DNA of 34,392 bases from Candidatus Eisenbergiella merdipullorum (GTDB taxonomy: Bacteria > Bacillota > Clostridia > Lachnospirales > Lachnospiraceae): positions 1 through 34,392 of the forward strand of contig DWYY01000055.1 in NCBI GenBank assembly GCA_019118445.1, read 5' to 3'. Numbering within the stretch: the first letter of the stretch is position 1; every line of letters starts with the position of its first letter. Of the stretch, positions 16,664-25,232 are shown one piece after another. Below the pieces are notes generated by a model, which was given only the letters and a program-made list of their open reading frames with translations, did not search any database and had not been told where the DNA came from. A program made the position numbers and the translations under genes.

Positions 16664-17386
16664 ATGAGCACTCTTGCAGCAACCGTTGCGGAAAACATTG
16701 TCTTTGTCCTGGAATTTCTCGGGCTGGTCGTAGCGATCGTGCTGATCGCCTATCTGGCGGAACGGTTTGAGAAAAAAAGAAACGGCATCACGGAAAGGAC
16801 TCTTACCACCCGGAAGATTGCGATGATCGGTGTCTTTTCCGCCATTGCGGCAGTCCTTCACATGCTGGACTTCCCGATCCCGTTTGCCCCTTCTTTTTAC
16901 AAGATGGATTTCAGCGAGATACCGGCCCTGATCGGCGCGTTCGCCTTCGGCCCGGTGGCGGCAGTGATGATCGAATTCTGCAAGATCGTCCTCAAGCTCC
17001 TGTTTAAGGGCACCTCCACCGCCTTTGTGGGAGATCTGGCAAACTTCATCATCGGGTGCAGCCTCCTGCTTCCCGCATCCATTATCTACCTGTTCCGGAA
17101 AACGAAGAGGAACGCGGTGATCGGCTGCGTGGCCGGGACGCTCGTCATGACCGTATTCGGCTCCGCCTTCAACGCGGTTTATCTGATCCCCAAATTCGCG
17201 CAGCTCTATGGCATGCCGTTGGATGCCATCATTGAGATGGGGCATGCGATCAATCCCGCCATCAACAGTGTGACCACGCTGGCCCTCTTTGCGGTAGTCC
17301 CGATGAATCTCTTAAAGGGCGCTGCCGTTTCTCTGGTGACCATGCTGGTCTACAAGAAGCTCAGCCCGATCCTGCATAGAGGCTGA
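16664..17386 (+). CDS. ribU: Riboflavin ECF transporter S component RibU
   Basis: A 240-residue membrane protein that binds riboflavin and works with a shared ECF energy module (EcfA/A'/T) encoded elsewhere. The family core begins at about residue 45 with TTRKIAMIGVFSAIAAVLHMLD, then FYKMDFSEIPALIGAFAFGP and the FKGTSTAFVGDLANFIIG region. An extra N-terminal hydrophobic segment (about residues 10-34) precedes the usual six. GAGG precedes the ATG. Substrate is strongly supported by the FMN riboswitch directly upstream. Confidence 0.95.
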   Translation: MSTLAATVAENIVFVLEFLGLVVAIVLIAYLAERFEKKRNGITERTLTTRKIAMIGVFSAIAAVLHMLDFPIPFAPSFYKMDFSEIPALIGAFAFGPVAAVMIEFCKIVLKLLFKGTSTAFVGDLANFIIGCSLLLPASIIYLFRKTKRNAVIGCVAGTLVMTVFGSAFNAVYLIPKFAQLYGMPLDAIIEMGHAINPAINSVTTLALFAVVPMNLLKGAAVSLVTMLVYKKLSPILHRG

Positions 17387-17409
17387 CCGCTGCATAATGT
17401 GGAATATGG

Positions 17410-17454
17410 AAAAGCTTCCGCCTGGGGCGTACTGCTCCGGGCGGAAGCTTTTTT
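17410..17454 (+). terminator. Terminator after ribU
   Basis: A 13-bp stem, AAAAGCTTCCGCC (17410-17422) with its complement at 17440-17452, ends in a T-run, 23 bp after the ribU stop. Confidence 0.92.
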
Positions 17455-17526
17455 GTGTGCCGTCAGCAGAGCTTCACTATTTTGCAGAAGATGATCACAT
17501 ACGTCAAGAGAAACAAAAATGTGCTG

Positions 17527-17555
17527 TTGAAAGAAAAAATGGTTCCGGGTATAGT
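17527..17555 (+). promoter_or_regulatory. Promoter of the GH105-regulator operon
   Basis: TTGAAA (17527-17532) and TATAGT (17550-17555) with a 17-bp spacer, about 45 bp before the GH105 start. Confidence 0.65.
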
Positions 17556-17598
17556 GAAAGAAAGGGTATTGATTTTCATAAAAGGGAGGGAATGCGAT

Positions 17599-18621
17599 AT
17601 GGAAAAAACGGAAAAAGAAATTTGCGCTCTGATGGAAAAGGTCAATGACTACTGGATCGCTCAAAATCCGGAGACTGGGGACTGCGCCTGGGAGCGGGCT
17701 GCTTACTTTCTGGGAAACATGGCAGCGTATGAGATCCTGAAAAAACCGGCTTATCTGGAATATGCCGTCCGGTGGGCGGAAAAAAACGGCTGGAATTTTA
17801 GCAGAAATCCGCAGGATCAGACGACAAATGCGGATGACTTGAGCTGCGGAGAGACCTACATGGACCTGATGGAAAAATATGGTGTAAAGGGCAGCATGGA
17901 TCATATCAGGAAAACCATGGAATGGACGGTGCAGGATCCAAAGAACGATTATTGGTGGTGGATAGACGCTATCTATATGGCGCTTCATTTTTATAACCGG
18001 ATGGGGATCTGCCTGAAAGAGAAAAAATTGTTTGATAAGGCATATCGTCTGTTCCTCAATACGAAAATGGAACGGGGGCTGTATGACAGGGAAGAGAAAC
18101 TGTGGTACAGGGACGCGGGGTATCTTCCGGATAAGGTCCGTACAGCGGACGGAAAAAAGGTGTTCTGGTCCCGTGGAAACGGATGGGTATTTGCCGGTCT
18201 CGCCAGGACGCTGGAGGTACTCTCTCCGGAACACGCTTCTTACGGAGAATATGAGCAGACCTTCCGGGAGATGGCGCAGTCTCTGCGCGGCTGCCAGTGC
18301 GAAGACGGCTTCTGGCATACCAGTTTACTGTCCCCGGAAGAGTATGATATGCCGGAAACCTCCGGAACGGTGCTCAATGTGCTTGGTATGCTGATGGGAA
18401 TACGCCTTGGGATCCTGCCGGAGGATTACAGAGAAAGCGCCGGAAAGGGATTCGATGCGCTGCTGCGGGAAGCGGTGGAAAAGGACGGAAGGATCGGATG
18501 GGTACAGACTGTCGCGGCGGCTCCGGGGGCAGTGAAAAAGGAATGTACCAATGATTACGCGGTTGGAACCTTTCTCCTGGTCTGCCGGGAGCTGATTTAT
18601 GAAATGCGGGCGGAAAGATGA
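17599..18621 (+). CDS. GH105 unsaturated rhamnogalacturonyl hydrolase-like enzyme
   Basis: A 340-residue (alpha/alpha)6-barrel enzyme of the YteR/YesR type (GH105/GH88), which removes the unsaturated uronic acid left by pectin lyases. Family marks are NADDLSCGETYMDL (residues 77-90), YWWWIDAIYMALHFYNR with D123 as probable catalytic acid, WSRGNGWVFAGLARTLE near residue 192, and PETSGT. No signal peptide, so it acts on imported oligosaccharides. The start is fixed by GGGAGG ahead of the ATG at 17599. The regulator gene overlaps its stop by four bases, and the downstream sugar transporter supports the role. Rhamnogalacturonan is the likely substrate, but glucuronyl polysaccharides are possible. 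Confidence 0.88.
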   Translation: MEKTEKEICALMEKVNDYWIAQNPETGDCAWERAAYFLGNMAAYEILKKPAYLEYAVRWAEKNGWNFSRNPQDQTTNADDLSCGETYMDLMEKYGVKGSMDHIRKTMEWTVQDPKNDYWWWIDAIYMALHFYNRMGICLKEKKLFDKAYRLFLNTKMERGLYDREEKLWYRDAGYLPDKVRTADGKKVFWSRGNGWVFAGLARTLEVLSPEHASYGEYEQTFREMAQSLRGCQCEDGFWHTSLLSPEEYDMPETSGTVLNVLGMLMGIRLGILPEDYRESAGKGFDALLREAVEKDGRIGWVQTVAAAPGAVKKECTNDYAVGTFLLVCRELIYEMRAER

Positions 18622-20462
18622 GAAGAAAAAAATATCAGTATCTGTACCGGCTGACCATCATCATTTTTCTGATGCTTGCGCTTCCCGTCATCATGATTAC
18701 CTGGTTTTTATGGAGACGCTCGTTTGAAGAGATGCGCAGAGGAAATGAAGCCTATTATGAAAAAATGACAGATTCTTTTATGAACGGTTTCAACAGGGAA
18801 CTAATGGATCTGAAGGATCATGCATCCCGGCTCAGTGTAAACAGCAGAGATTCGGACAGCGCATTTTTCAGAGGAGAAGAAAGCTTTCGGGAGAACGCCT
18901 ACTGGTATTATGAGGCGGTTGAGGAGCTGAAGGATAATCCCAATTTTGATGTCAGCGACTGGGGAATATATTATTATGGAACAGACAGTGTGATAACCAG
19001 AAAAGGGAGACAGTCCCTGGAACAGTATGTGGATAATACGCTTCTTCAGTCTGACGGAGAGATGGAGCAGGTGATGCATTTTTTCTCCGAAGCAAACTAT
19101 CAGCAGATGAAGATGGTGTTTGGCACGACGGATACGGCGGACGATTATGGGGGAAAAATGATGGCGGGCTACTGCACCACGCTGGGGAACAGCGGAGACC
19201 GTGCCCTGATCTTCTATGTCATTGGCCCTCAGAATTATAAAGAGCTTTGGGATATCGGTTATGATGAGGAAGGCGTTTATTTTTATGTTCTGAACAGTCT
19301 CACGGATCAGGTTTTTCTGGCCTTTGGGGATGCGGCCGGCGCGGAGCGGCTCAGGCTGGAGGAAACGCGGAGAATGACGCATGGGATCCGGCAGAAGGTG
19401 CTTTATCGCAATGACAACAGCCTGATGCCCCTGTCCTTCGTTGTTTATGTTACGGAGGAGTCTCTGCAGAATAACATCACGGAGTTTTATCAGAATATGA
19501 GGACATTATCCATATTTCTGGCGCTGTTTCTTCTGGTCCTGTGTACGGCGGCTCTGTATATGGAATACCGTCCTGTACACAGGCTGCTTTCCGGAATGGA
19601 GAATTATGAAGAGTATGAAGGAGGCGAATTTGAGACGATCCAGAACGCTCTGCATGACAGAAGCGTGAAGATCCAGGAACAGGAAATGCTCATCATGGAT
19701 CTTCTCATCAGTCATCTGCTCTACGGCGTTCCGGTATCCGCGGGAAAGCTGGACCGTTTGGGAGCGGGGGCGCCTGCCGCCGGTTACTGCGTTTATCTTC
19801 TGGAGGGAAGGATCCTTTTAAGCAGCGAGGTATCACTGCTTGCAGCGGAGGCGGAAAAGCGGTTTTCGGCAAGGCTGTTCGTGACTGATCTGCAGGAGGA
19901 AAAACAGAATGTTATTATCGCATTCCTGAAGGAGGCAAATGCACAGGAGCTTAGAGCGTGGCTGAAGCGCTGGTTTCAGGAACGGTTCCTTTCGGAATAT
20001 TCCTTCTATCCGGGAAAGACGGTGGGATCTCCCGATGAAATCCGCTCCAGCTATCTGTACTGCTGTGAGCAGAAAAAGGAACAGGAGTCGAAGTTTACTC
20101 TGGAAATGGAAGACCAGAAAGCCATGCAGTTGAAGAAGGAGCAGCAGAGGAAGAAGAGGGATGAGATCCTTGCCTATCTGGAAGCGCATTACAGGGATAC
20201 GGATCTGAGCCAGACTCAGGTGGCGGACGCCTTTCAGATTTCCAGCTATACCCTGAGCAGGATGTTCAAAAACCAGGTGGGAATCGGCTTTACGGAATAT
20301 GTGAACGCGAAGCGCCTGGATTATGCGAAGGAGCTGCTCCTTACGACCTCCTATTCCATCCGGGAGATCTCCATCCTGTCAGGCTTCAGCAATGACAATT
20401 ATTTTTCCAGAATTTTCAAAGCGTCAACGGGTGTTTCTCCAACCCGGTTCCGGGAAGGGTAA
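18618..20462 (+). CDS. Membrane-anchored AraC family transcriptional regulator
   Basis: A 614-residue protein with a transmembrane segment at about 12-32, an extracytoplasmic sensor region (about 33-293), a second membrane segment at about 296-316, an intervening cytoplasmic region, and a C-terminal AraC DNA-binding domain (about 515-612) with two helix-turn-helix units (LSQTQVADAFQISSYTLSRMFK and IREISILSGFSNDNYFSRIFK). This architecture occurs beside LplB/YtcP-type sugar transporters and presumably senses the sugar outside the cell. ATGA overlap with the GH105 stop implies coupled translation. It is followed by a terminator and then by the transporter promoter, a likely target. Confidence 0.92.
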   Translation: MRRKKYQYLYRLTIIIFLMLALPVIMITWFLWRRSFEEMRRGNEAYYEKMTDSFMNGFNRELMDLKDHASRLSVNSRDSDSAFFRGEESFRENAYWYYEAVEELKDNPNFDVSDWGIYYYGTDSVITRKGRQSLEQYVDNTLLQSDGEMEQVMHFFSEANYQQMKMVFGTTDTADDYGGKMMAGYCTTLGNSGDRALIFYVIGPQNYKELWDIGYDEEGVYFYVLNSLTDQVFLAFGDAAGAERLRLEETRRMTHGIRQKVLYRNDNSLMPLSFVVYVTEESLQNNITEFYQNMRTLSIFLALFLLVLCTAALYMEYRPVHRLLSGMENYEEYEGGEFETIQNALHDRSVKIQEQEMLIMDLLISHLLYGVPVSAGKLDRLGAGAPAAGYCVYLLEGRILLSSEVSLLAAEAEKRFSARLFVTDLQEEKQNVIIAFLKEANAQELRAWLKRWFQERFLSEYSFYPGKTVGSPDEIRSSYLYCCEQKKEQESKFTLEMEDQKAMQLKKEQQRKKRDEILAYLEAHYRDTDLSQTQVADAFQISSYTLSRMFKNQVGIGFTEYVNAKRLDYAKELLLTTSYSIREISILSGFSNDNYFSRIFKASTGVSPTRFREG

Positions 20463-20485
20463 GACGCAACCGTCAAAAAAAGTGG

Positions 20486-20523
20486 CTTCCCGCTGCAGAC
20501 AGATGCGGCGGGAGCTTTTTTAT
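20486..20523 (+). terminator. Terminator after the AraC-type regulator gene
   Basis: GCTTCCCGCTGC (20486-20497) pairs, with one bulge and a wobble, with GCGGCGGGAGC (20506-20516), followed by TTTTTTATTTT. Confidence 0.85.
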
Positions 20524-20652
20524 TTTCTTTCCGTGATACAGGCAGCAAAAGAAAATGGAGAAAGCTTCCCACATACCTAGTAAAACTGACGGGAAATCAG
20601 ATTCAAAAGTTTGCTTATTACATAAAACGCCTGAAAAAGCAAAATAGTATTC

Positions 20653-20681
20653 TTGTGAAATAGAAATATGCACAATATAAT
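20653..20681 (+). promoter_or_regulatory. Promoter of the sugar ABC transporter operon
   Basis: TTGTGA (20653-20658) and a perfect TATAAT (20676-20681) with a 17-bp spacer, about 50 bp before the first permease start. No clear AraC operator repeat was seen around it. Confidence 0.7.
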
Positions 20682-20729
20682 CGCAATAAGAGATCAAAAC
20701 GCATACAAAACAACGAAGGAGGTGCGCTG

Positions 20730-21665
20730 ATGATAAAAAGAAAGAAACAAACGGTTCCTTCTGGCAACAGCCTGCGGAACCGGATATGGAAAAGCAGACA
20801 ATATTATCTGTTGATCCTGCCCGCAGTGATCTATGTGCTGATCTTCTGCTATGCGCCGATGTACGGCCTGCAGATCGCGTTTAAGGATTATAAGGTTTCC
20901 CTTGGGATCCTGGGAAGCCGCTGGGTGGGATTTAGAAACTTCACGGACTTTTTTGGCGGATATTATTTCTGGAACCTGATCCGCAATACCTTTGCTCTTT
21001 CGGTATACACTTTGCTGGTGGGTTTTCCGGTGCCGATCCTCGTGGCGCTGATCATCAACGAGCTGAGCGGGGGTTTTAAGAGAGTTACCCAGACCGTATT
21101 GTATGCGCCCCACTTTATTTCAACTGTGGTTATCGTGGGTATGATCACCATTCTGTTTTCTCCGTCCATGGGTGTGGTCAATACGTTCCTGAATGCGCTT
21201 GGAATGGACAGCGTGTATTTTATCGGTGACCCGAAATATTTCAGGCATCTGTATGTGTGGTCCGGCGTGTGGCAGAATATGGGGTGGGGAGCCATCATTT
21301 ATATTGCGGCGCTGTCGGGAATCGATCCATGTCTTCATGAAGCAGCGTCCATCGACGGAGCGTCCCGGCTCCAGAAAATTCTCCATATCAATATTCCGAG
21401 CATTCTGCCCACGATCATCATCATGCTGATCCTGCAGATCGGGAATATTGCTTCGGTAGGTTATGAAAAGGTATATCTCCTTCAGAATGATCTGAACATG
21501 GAAGTGGCGGAAGTGATTTCCACCTATGTATATAAAAGAGGTATCGTGAACACAAACTACAGCTTTTCCACAGCGGTGGGACTTTTCAACAATGTGGTCA
21601 ATGTGATCATGCTGCTGATCGCCAACGCGGTTTCCGGAAAATTCAGCGAAACGAGCCTTTTTTAA
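20730..21665 (+). CDS. Sugar ABC transporter permease, LplB/YtePs type
   Basis: A 311-residue CUT1-family membrane subunit with six predicted segments. It has the N-terminal YYLLILPAVIYVLIFCYAPMYG and the cytoplasmic EAA loop EAASIDGASRLQKILHINIP near residue 205, which docks the ATPase. GGAGG precedes the ATG. It starts an operon with a second permease 21 bp downstream and a binding lipoprotein. No ATP-binding gene follows; in Firmicutes such systems often share an MsmX-type ATPase made elsewhere. Resembles B. subtilis YteP by pattern. Confidence 0.93.
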   Translation: MIKRKKQTVPSGNSLRNRIWKSRQYYLLILPAVIYVLIFCYAPMYGLQIAFKDYKVSLGILGSRWVGFRNFTDFFGGYYFWNLIRNTFALSVYTLLVGFPVPILVALIINELSGGFKRVTQTVLYAPHFISTVVIVGMITILFSPSMGVVNTFLNALGMDSVYFIGDPKYFRHLYVWSGVWQNMGWGAIIYIAALSGIDPCLHEAASIDGASRLQKILHINIPSILPTIIIMLILQIGNIASVGYEKVYLLQNDLNMEVAEVISTYVYKRGIVNTNYSFSTAVGLFNNVVNVIMLLIANAVSGKFSETSLF

Positions 21666-21686
21666 AAGGGAAGGAGAAAGGGAGAA

Positions 21687-22574
21687 ATGCGCGGGAAAAC
21701 GAAAAGAAAGAAGCTGACTCTGTTTGATGCCGTAGTACATATCATCGCCGCATTCCTGCTGTGCATCGTCGTATATCCGCTGATCCTGGTGCTGTCCAGC
21801 TCCATCAGCGATCCGCAGTTGGTGGCGACGGGAAAGGTCGTGCTGTTCCCCAAGGGCATTACTCTTGACGGATATGCACAGATTTTTCAGAATCAGGATA
21901 TCCTGATCGGCTATGCCAATACCGTTTTCTACACGGTGATCGGAACCATGCTGAATCTGCTGGTCACCGTATCCGCAGGATATGTCCTGTCCAAAAAACA
22001 AGTGCCGGGAAATCGGTTTTTCATGACGCTGTTCATGATCACCATGTATTTTTCGGGCGGAATGATCCCCACTTTCCTGTGGGTGAACAGCCTGGGACTG
22101 TATAACAATAGGCTGGTGCTTATCCTCCTTGGGGCATTTAATACCTATAACTGTATCATCTGCCGTTCCTTCTTCTCTTCCATGCCGGTGGAGATGGAGG
22201 AAGCGGCGGCCATCGACGGCTGCTCCGTGATCGGAACATTTGTGAAGATCGTCCTGCCGCTTTCCAAGGCGCTTCTTGGCGTGATGGTTCTGTATTTTGC
22301 CGTAGTGCACTGGAACTCCTACTTTGACGCCATGATCTACATCCGGGACGACAGCAAACAGCCTCTGCAGGTTTTTCTGCGGCGGATCCTGATCCTGGCG
22401 CAGACGCAGGCAGACATGGAGGAGGCCGCAGGCTATGGACAGACGCTCGCCGATCTGGAAGCGCAGATGCGGTATGCGGTCATCGTGGTGTCTTCGCTTC
22501 CGCTTCTGATCGTCTATCCGTTTTTGCAGAAATATTTTGATAAGGGAGTTATGATAGGCTCGGTCAAGGGGTGA
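21687..22574 (+). CDS. Sugar ABC transporter permease, YtcP type
   Basis: The 295-residue partner permease of the same importer. It opens with FDAVVHIIAAFLLCIVVYPLILVLSSSISDP-like sequence, and carries the EAA loop EEAAAIDGCSVIGTFVKIVLP near residue 170 and the C-terminal PFLQKYFDKGVMIGSVKG, typical of the YtcP/LplC branch. GGAG lies before the ATG at 21687. It would pair with the first permease to form the membrane channel. Confidence 0.93.
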   Translation: MRGKTKRKKLTLFDAVVHIIAAFLLCIVVYPLILVLSSSISDPQLVATGKVVLFPKGITLDGYAQIFQNQDILIGYANTVFYTVIGTMLNLLVTVSAGYVLSKKQVPGNRFFMTLFMITMYFSGGMIPTFLWVNSLGLYNNRLVLILLGAFNTYNCIICRSFFSSMPVEMEEAAAIDGCSVIGTFVKIVLPLSKALLGVMVLYFAVVHWNSYFDAMIYIRDDSKQPLQVFLRRILILAQTQADMEEAAGYGQTLADLEAQMRYAVIVVSSLPLLIVYPFLQKYFDKGVMIGSVKG

Positions 22575-22654
22575 AGCAGAGACGGACGCTCTGAGAATGG
22601 CATGATTATGCTCAAATAAAAAATGCTGCGAAAAGCGGCGGAAAGGGTGTTGTT

Positions 22655-24346
22655 ATGAAGAAAAAACTGGTAGCATTGATCCTGACGGCAGCCATGGTTC
22701 TGTCCATGAGCGCATGCGGAGCATCGGGAGGAGGGGGAAACGCTTCCTCGCAGGCCCCGGCTCCTTCGGAAACGCAGGAGGCCGTTTCGGAGGAGGATTC
22801 GGCGGCGGAGACGGCTGATCTGGAAGAAGCTTCTGCCGGGACGGAGGCTGCAGCGGAAAACGCCGGCGTTTATCCCATTGTCGAGGAACCCGTCACCGTG
22901 ACCGGTCTGGTGGTGGGAAAGGATACCGCGACCAGAAGCGACCGGCTGGTGTGGAACAAGGTTTCCGAGGTGACCGGGATCAATATTGAATGGGAAGTCA
23001 TCGATGCGGATGCGCTTGCCACCTATCTGGCGGGTGGAGACTGGCCTGATTTTATCCACTATAATCTGGATTCCAGCATGGTAACCGACTACGGCGTGGT
23101 GGGAGGAAGGTTCGTCAACTATCTGGATTATCTGGATCTTATGCCCAACCTCGTGCAGACCTTTGAGGATTATCCCATCGCCAAAAAGGCATCTATGGAG
23201 ATCAACGGGGAGATGTACAGCCTGCCCGGCATCGAGGTTTCGGCAACCACGGTTAAGGCAAGGCCCTATGTGAGGACGGACGTGCTGGAGGCTGCGGGTT
23301 TAAGCATGCCGGCGACGGTGGAGGAATTCCATGACGCTCTGGCTGTATTAAAGGAAAAGAACGGAGAGGCGGGCTTTATTCCTGAGCTTTCCAATGATGA
23401 AAGCTACTGGGGGCCCATGCTGTTTGCCGCTTTTGGACCTCTTACCAATATGAACTTTGATGACGACGGTACGGGAAAGGTGGTCTTCAACCGCACCTCG
23501 GAGCAGATGAGACTTTATCTGGAATATATGAACCGGCTGTATGAAGAGGGGCTGATCGATCAGGAATATCTGACCATGGACGGTACGGTCCGGCTTGACC
23601 GGGCAAAATCCGGAAAGGTGGCGTTCATCGGAGGAGGAGAGGCGAATTCCCTGCAGGCTTCTGATTTCACGGATGGGGAATTCCATCTGGACTGCTGCCC
23701 GCCTCTTACCTCGGAATATGATTCCACGCAGGAAATTCTTGGAAATTCACCATATTTTCCCTCTGGGGGCTTCTATATGAATGCGGAGAGCGAATATATT
23801 GAGGAACTCTGCCGGATGTTCGATATCATGTACGCCACGGAAGAAGTGGTGGAAGGAAGCGGTTTATATGGGGAATCCTTCTGCTATGGCATGGAGGGTG
23901 TGGACTGGGACTACGGTCCGGAGGGATCCGGGGTTTATGTGTTCCATTGCCCGGAAAAGTATGACGGTTCATTCACCACTTATCAGTACAGTGAATTGAT
24001 TTGGGAAAATGCAGGGCGTTGCGATGCTCTTGCCGGGCTGGTGACGGAAACGGAAGGAAACAACAGGGCGAGACAGCAGGGTTTTGTGAAAAACGTGATC
24101 CCTTACCAATCTGACCTGTATTTCCCTGTGGATCTTCTGACTTTTACGGAGGATGAGCAGTATACGCTGGATAACCGGCTGACGGATATCAAGACCTATT
24201 ATAAGGAAATGGAAGGCAAATTCATTACCGGTGTGGCGGACATTGAGACCGAATGGGATACCTACTGTAAGACGCTTGAGCAGATGGGTATTAACGAAGT
24301 GCTGGAGGTCTATCAGGCATCTTACGACAGATGGAACAGTCAGTAG
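22655..24346 (+). CDS. Sugar-binding lipoprotein of the ABC importer (LplA/YtcQ type)
   Basis: A 563-residue extracellular solute-binding lipoprotein. The signal peptide ends in the lipobox LSMSA-C21, so it is lipid-anchored. A low-complexity Ser/Ala/Glu linker (about residues 24-70) is followed by the binding domain. The large size and the VTGINIEWEVIDADAL and DWPDFIHY segments are typical of binding proteins paired with LplB/YtcP permeases. GAAAGGG lies before the ATG. It is the last gene of the operon, closed by a 15-bp terminator hairpin. The ligand is inferred (unsaturated rhamnogalacturonan oligosaccharides) from the GH105 gene only. Confidence 0.92.
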   Translation: MKKKLVALILTAAMVLSMSACGASGGGGNASSQAPAPSETQEAVSEEDSAAETADLEEASAGTEAAAENAGVYPIVEEPVTVTGLVVGKDTATRSDRLVWNKVSEVTGINIEWEVIDADALATYLAGGDWPDFIHYNLDSSMVTDYGVVGGRFVNYLDYLDLMPNLVQTFEDYPIAKKASMEINGEMYSLPGIEVSATTVKARPYVRTDVLEAAGLSMPATVEEFHDALAVLKEKNGEAGFIPELSNDESYWGPMLFAAFGPLTNMNFDDDGTGKVVFNRTSEQMRLYLEYMNRLYEEGLIDQEYLTMDGTVRLDRAKSGKVAFIGGGEANSLQASDFTDGEFHLDCCPPLTSEYDSTQEILGNSPYFPSGGFYMNAESEYIEELCRMFDIMYATEEVVEGSGLYGESFCYGMEGVDWDYGPEGSGVYVFHCPEKYDGSFTTYQYSELIWENAGRCDALAGLVTETEGNNRARQQGFVKNVIPYQSDLYFPVDLLTFTEDEQYTLDNRLTDIKTYYKEMEGKFITGVADIETEWDTYCKTLEQMGINEVLEVYQASYDRWNSQ

Positions 24347-24403
24347 AAAAAGAAAAGAACAAAGCTTCCATGCTGCCTGTGGGGCGGCGGAACACGCGGA
24401 ATT

Positions 24404-24441
24404 TCCAGAAGGCCGGCCTTTGGGCCGGCCTTCTGGATTTT
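24404..24441 (+). terminator. Terminator after the sugar transporter operon
   Basis: A perfect 15-bp stem (24404-24418 with 24423-24437), loop TTTG, then ATTTTG. It also lies just past the 3' end of the minus-strand Uma2 remnant and may stop both. Confidence 0.88.
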
Positions 24442-24453
24442 GTGCGCCCGGAA

Positions 24454-24704
24454 TTATTTCAGCAGCTCAGCGATATTCATTGACAATCCGGGGAAAATAC
24501 CGACAGAAATATTTTCTTCAAAGGAATATTGTGCGATTTTTTCATCATTCACAAAATCATATACAATAACGGTCTCTTTCATGGGATTAACGATCCAGTA
24601 TTCCTTCACGCCTGCTGTCCGGTTCAGGTTCAACCCATGTCCTGTCCTCAGCATCAAGGTTGACCGCGAAAGGACCCGGATAGACCTTGCAGGTTTCCTT
24701 TAGA
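24454..24704 (-). pseudogene. Uma2 family endonuclease remnant
   Basis: Two pieces of one Uma2 (DUF820, PD-(D/E)XK-like) protein lie in different frames on the minus strand. The first, near 24698-24622, reads VYPGPFAVNLDAEDRTWVEPE. The second, from about 24621 to the stop at 24454, reads RTAGVKEYWIVNPMKETVIVYDF and continues to the usual C-terminus. The family normally has an N-terminal region before the first piece and some 50-60 residues, including catalytic residues, between the pieces. Both are missing, and the frame changes at the junction near 24622. It starts directly after a promoter-like block. No functional product is expected. Confidence 0.8.
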
Positions 24705-24743
24705 ATTATAACACAGTTTGAAAAGATTATGGAGAAAGAATAA
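24705..24743 (-). promoter_or_regulatory. Extended -10 promoter-like block (repeat block B)
   Basis: TGT-TATAAT on the minus strand (TATAAT at 24710-24705), then AAAGGA at about 24702-24697 as a ribosome binding site. The block matches about 30 of 36 positions of the DUF1275 promoter at 13069-13106. It now leads only into the Uma2 remnant. Confidence 0.5.
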
Positions 24744-24770
24744 GTTTTCCTGCCCGTTTTCCGCAAAAAG

Positions 24771-24834
24771 CGGATGACCCCTACGGGCCATCCGTTATCT
24801 TCGAGGGAGGGCCGGCATCTTTTCAGATGCCGGC
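24771..24834. repeat. Two tandem hairpins in a gene-poor stretch
   Basis: CGGATG-A-CCC pairs with GGG-C-CATCCG (24771-24794), then GCCGGCATC pairs perfectly with GATGCCGGC (24811-24834, 6-nt loop). Neither has a clear T-run on the plus strand. The 886-bp stretch 24347-25232 holds the operon terminator, the Uma2 remnant, these hairpins, a doubtful small ORF and the exporter promoter. Confidence 0.5.
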
Positions 24835-24937
24835 AAGTTATGAAAAAGAAATCTATCTGAAAAAGTCTTGTTGTCTTTGTATGATTATACAATACCATCC
24901 ATGTGTGGAGGAATCATGTTCTGTTTTTTAAGAAATT

Positions 24938-25186
24938 GTGAAGCTTTTGCAACCAAACGATGAATCTCTGTTTTACGTCCGGTATTTTCAGTATATCCCG
25001 GTTCCCCGGAAGTTATACAAAAGTTCCTTAGAAAAATTTAAGGAAAATTTAAAGGAAGCAGAAGGTATTTCTAAAGATGCGCATAGTATGATGGACCGGA
25101 TCAAAAAAGTGGATCAGATTGAAAAAGGGCGGAAGGTCTTGACAAGAACAGAGAAATCCATTATTGTAATATGGAAACTGTATTAA
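24938..25186 (+). CDS. Doubtful small ORF, unrecognised
   Basis: An 82-residue frame with GTG start, rich in Lys and Glu (LEKFKENLKEAEGISKD), perhaps partly coiled-coil. I do not recognise it. It has no good ribosome binding site. Just upstream, GGAGG at 24907-24911 is well placed for another ATG at 24916, which opens a 15-codon frame ending at 24963; a frame change between the two would join them, so this may be a broken gene. A consensus promoter for the exporter lies inside its 3' end. Could equally be non-coding. Confidence 0.25.
   Translation: MKLLQPNDESLFYVRYFQYIPVPRKLYKSSLEKFKENLKEAEGISKDAHSMMDRIKKVDQIEKGRKVLTRTEKSIIVIWKLY
25139..25167 (+). promoter_or_regulatory. Promoter of the MacAB-like exporter operon
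   Basis: A perfect TTGACA (25139-25144) and TATTGT (25162-25167) with a 17-bp spacer, about 65 bp before the ATPase gene start. Confidence 0.7.
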
Positions 25187-25232
25187 AAAAATAAAACAAT
25201 AGTACAGCGATACAGACAGAAAGAAGGGGCTT

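Noticed and set aside
21120..22310. A 396-codon minus-strand frame across both permeases
   Set aside because: It spans two genes with clear membrane-protein features on the other strand; His/Asp/Gln-rich translation with no family resemblance.
24587..24898. A 103-codon minus-strand frame before the Uma2 remnant
   Set aside because: Only its last part is Uma2-like; the rest is read through promoter and hairpin sequence.
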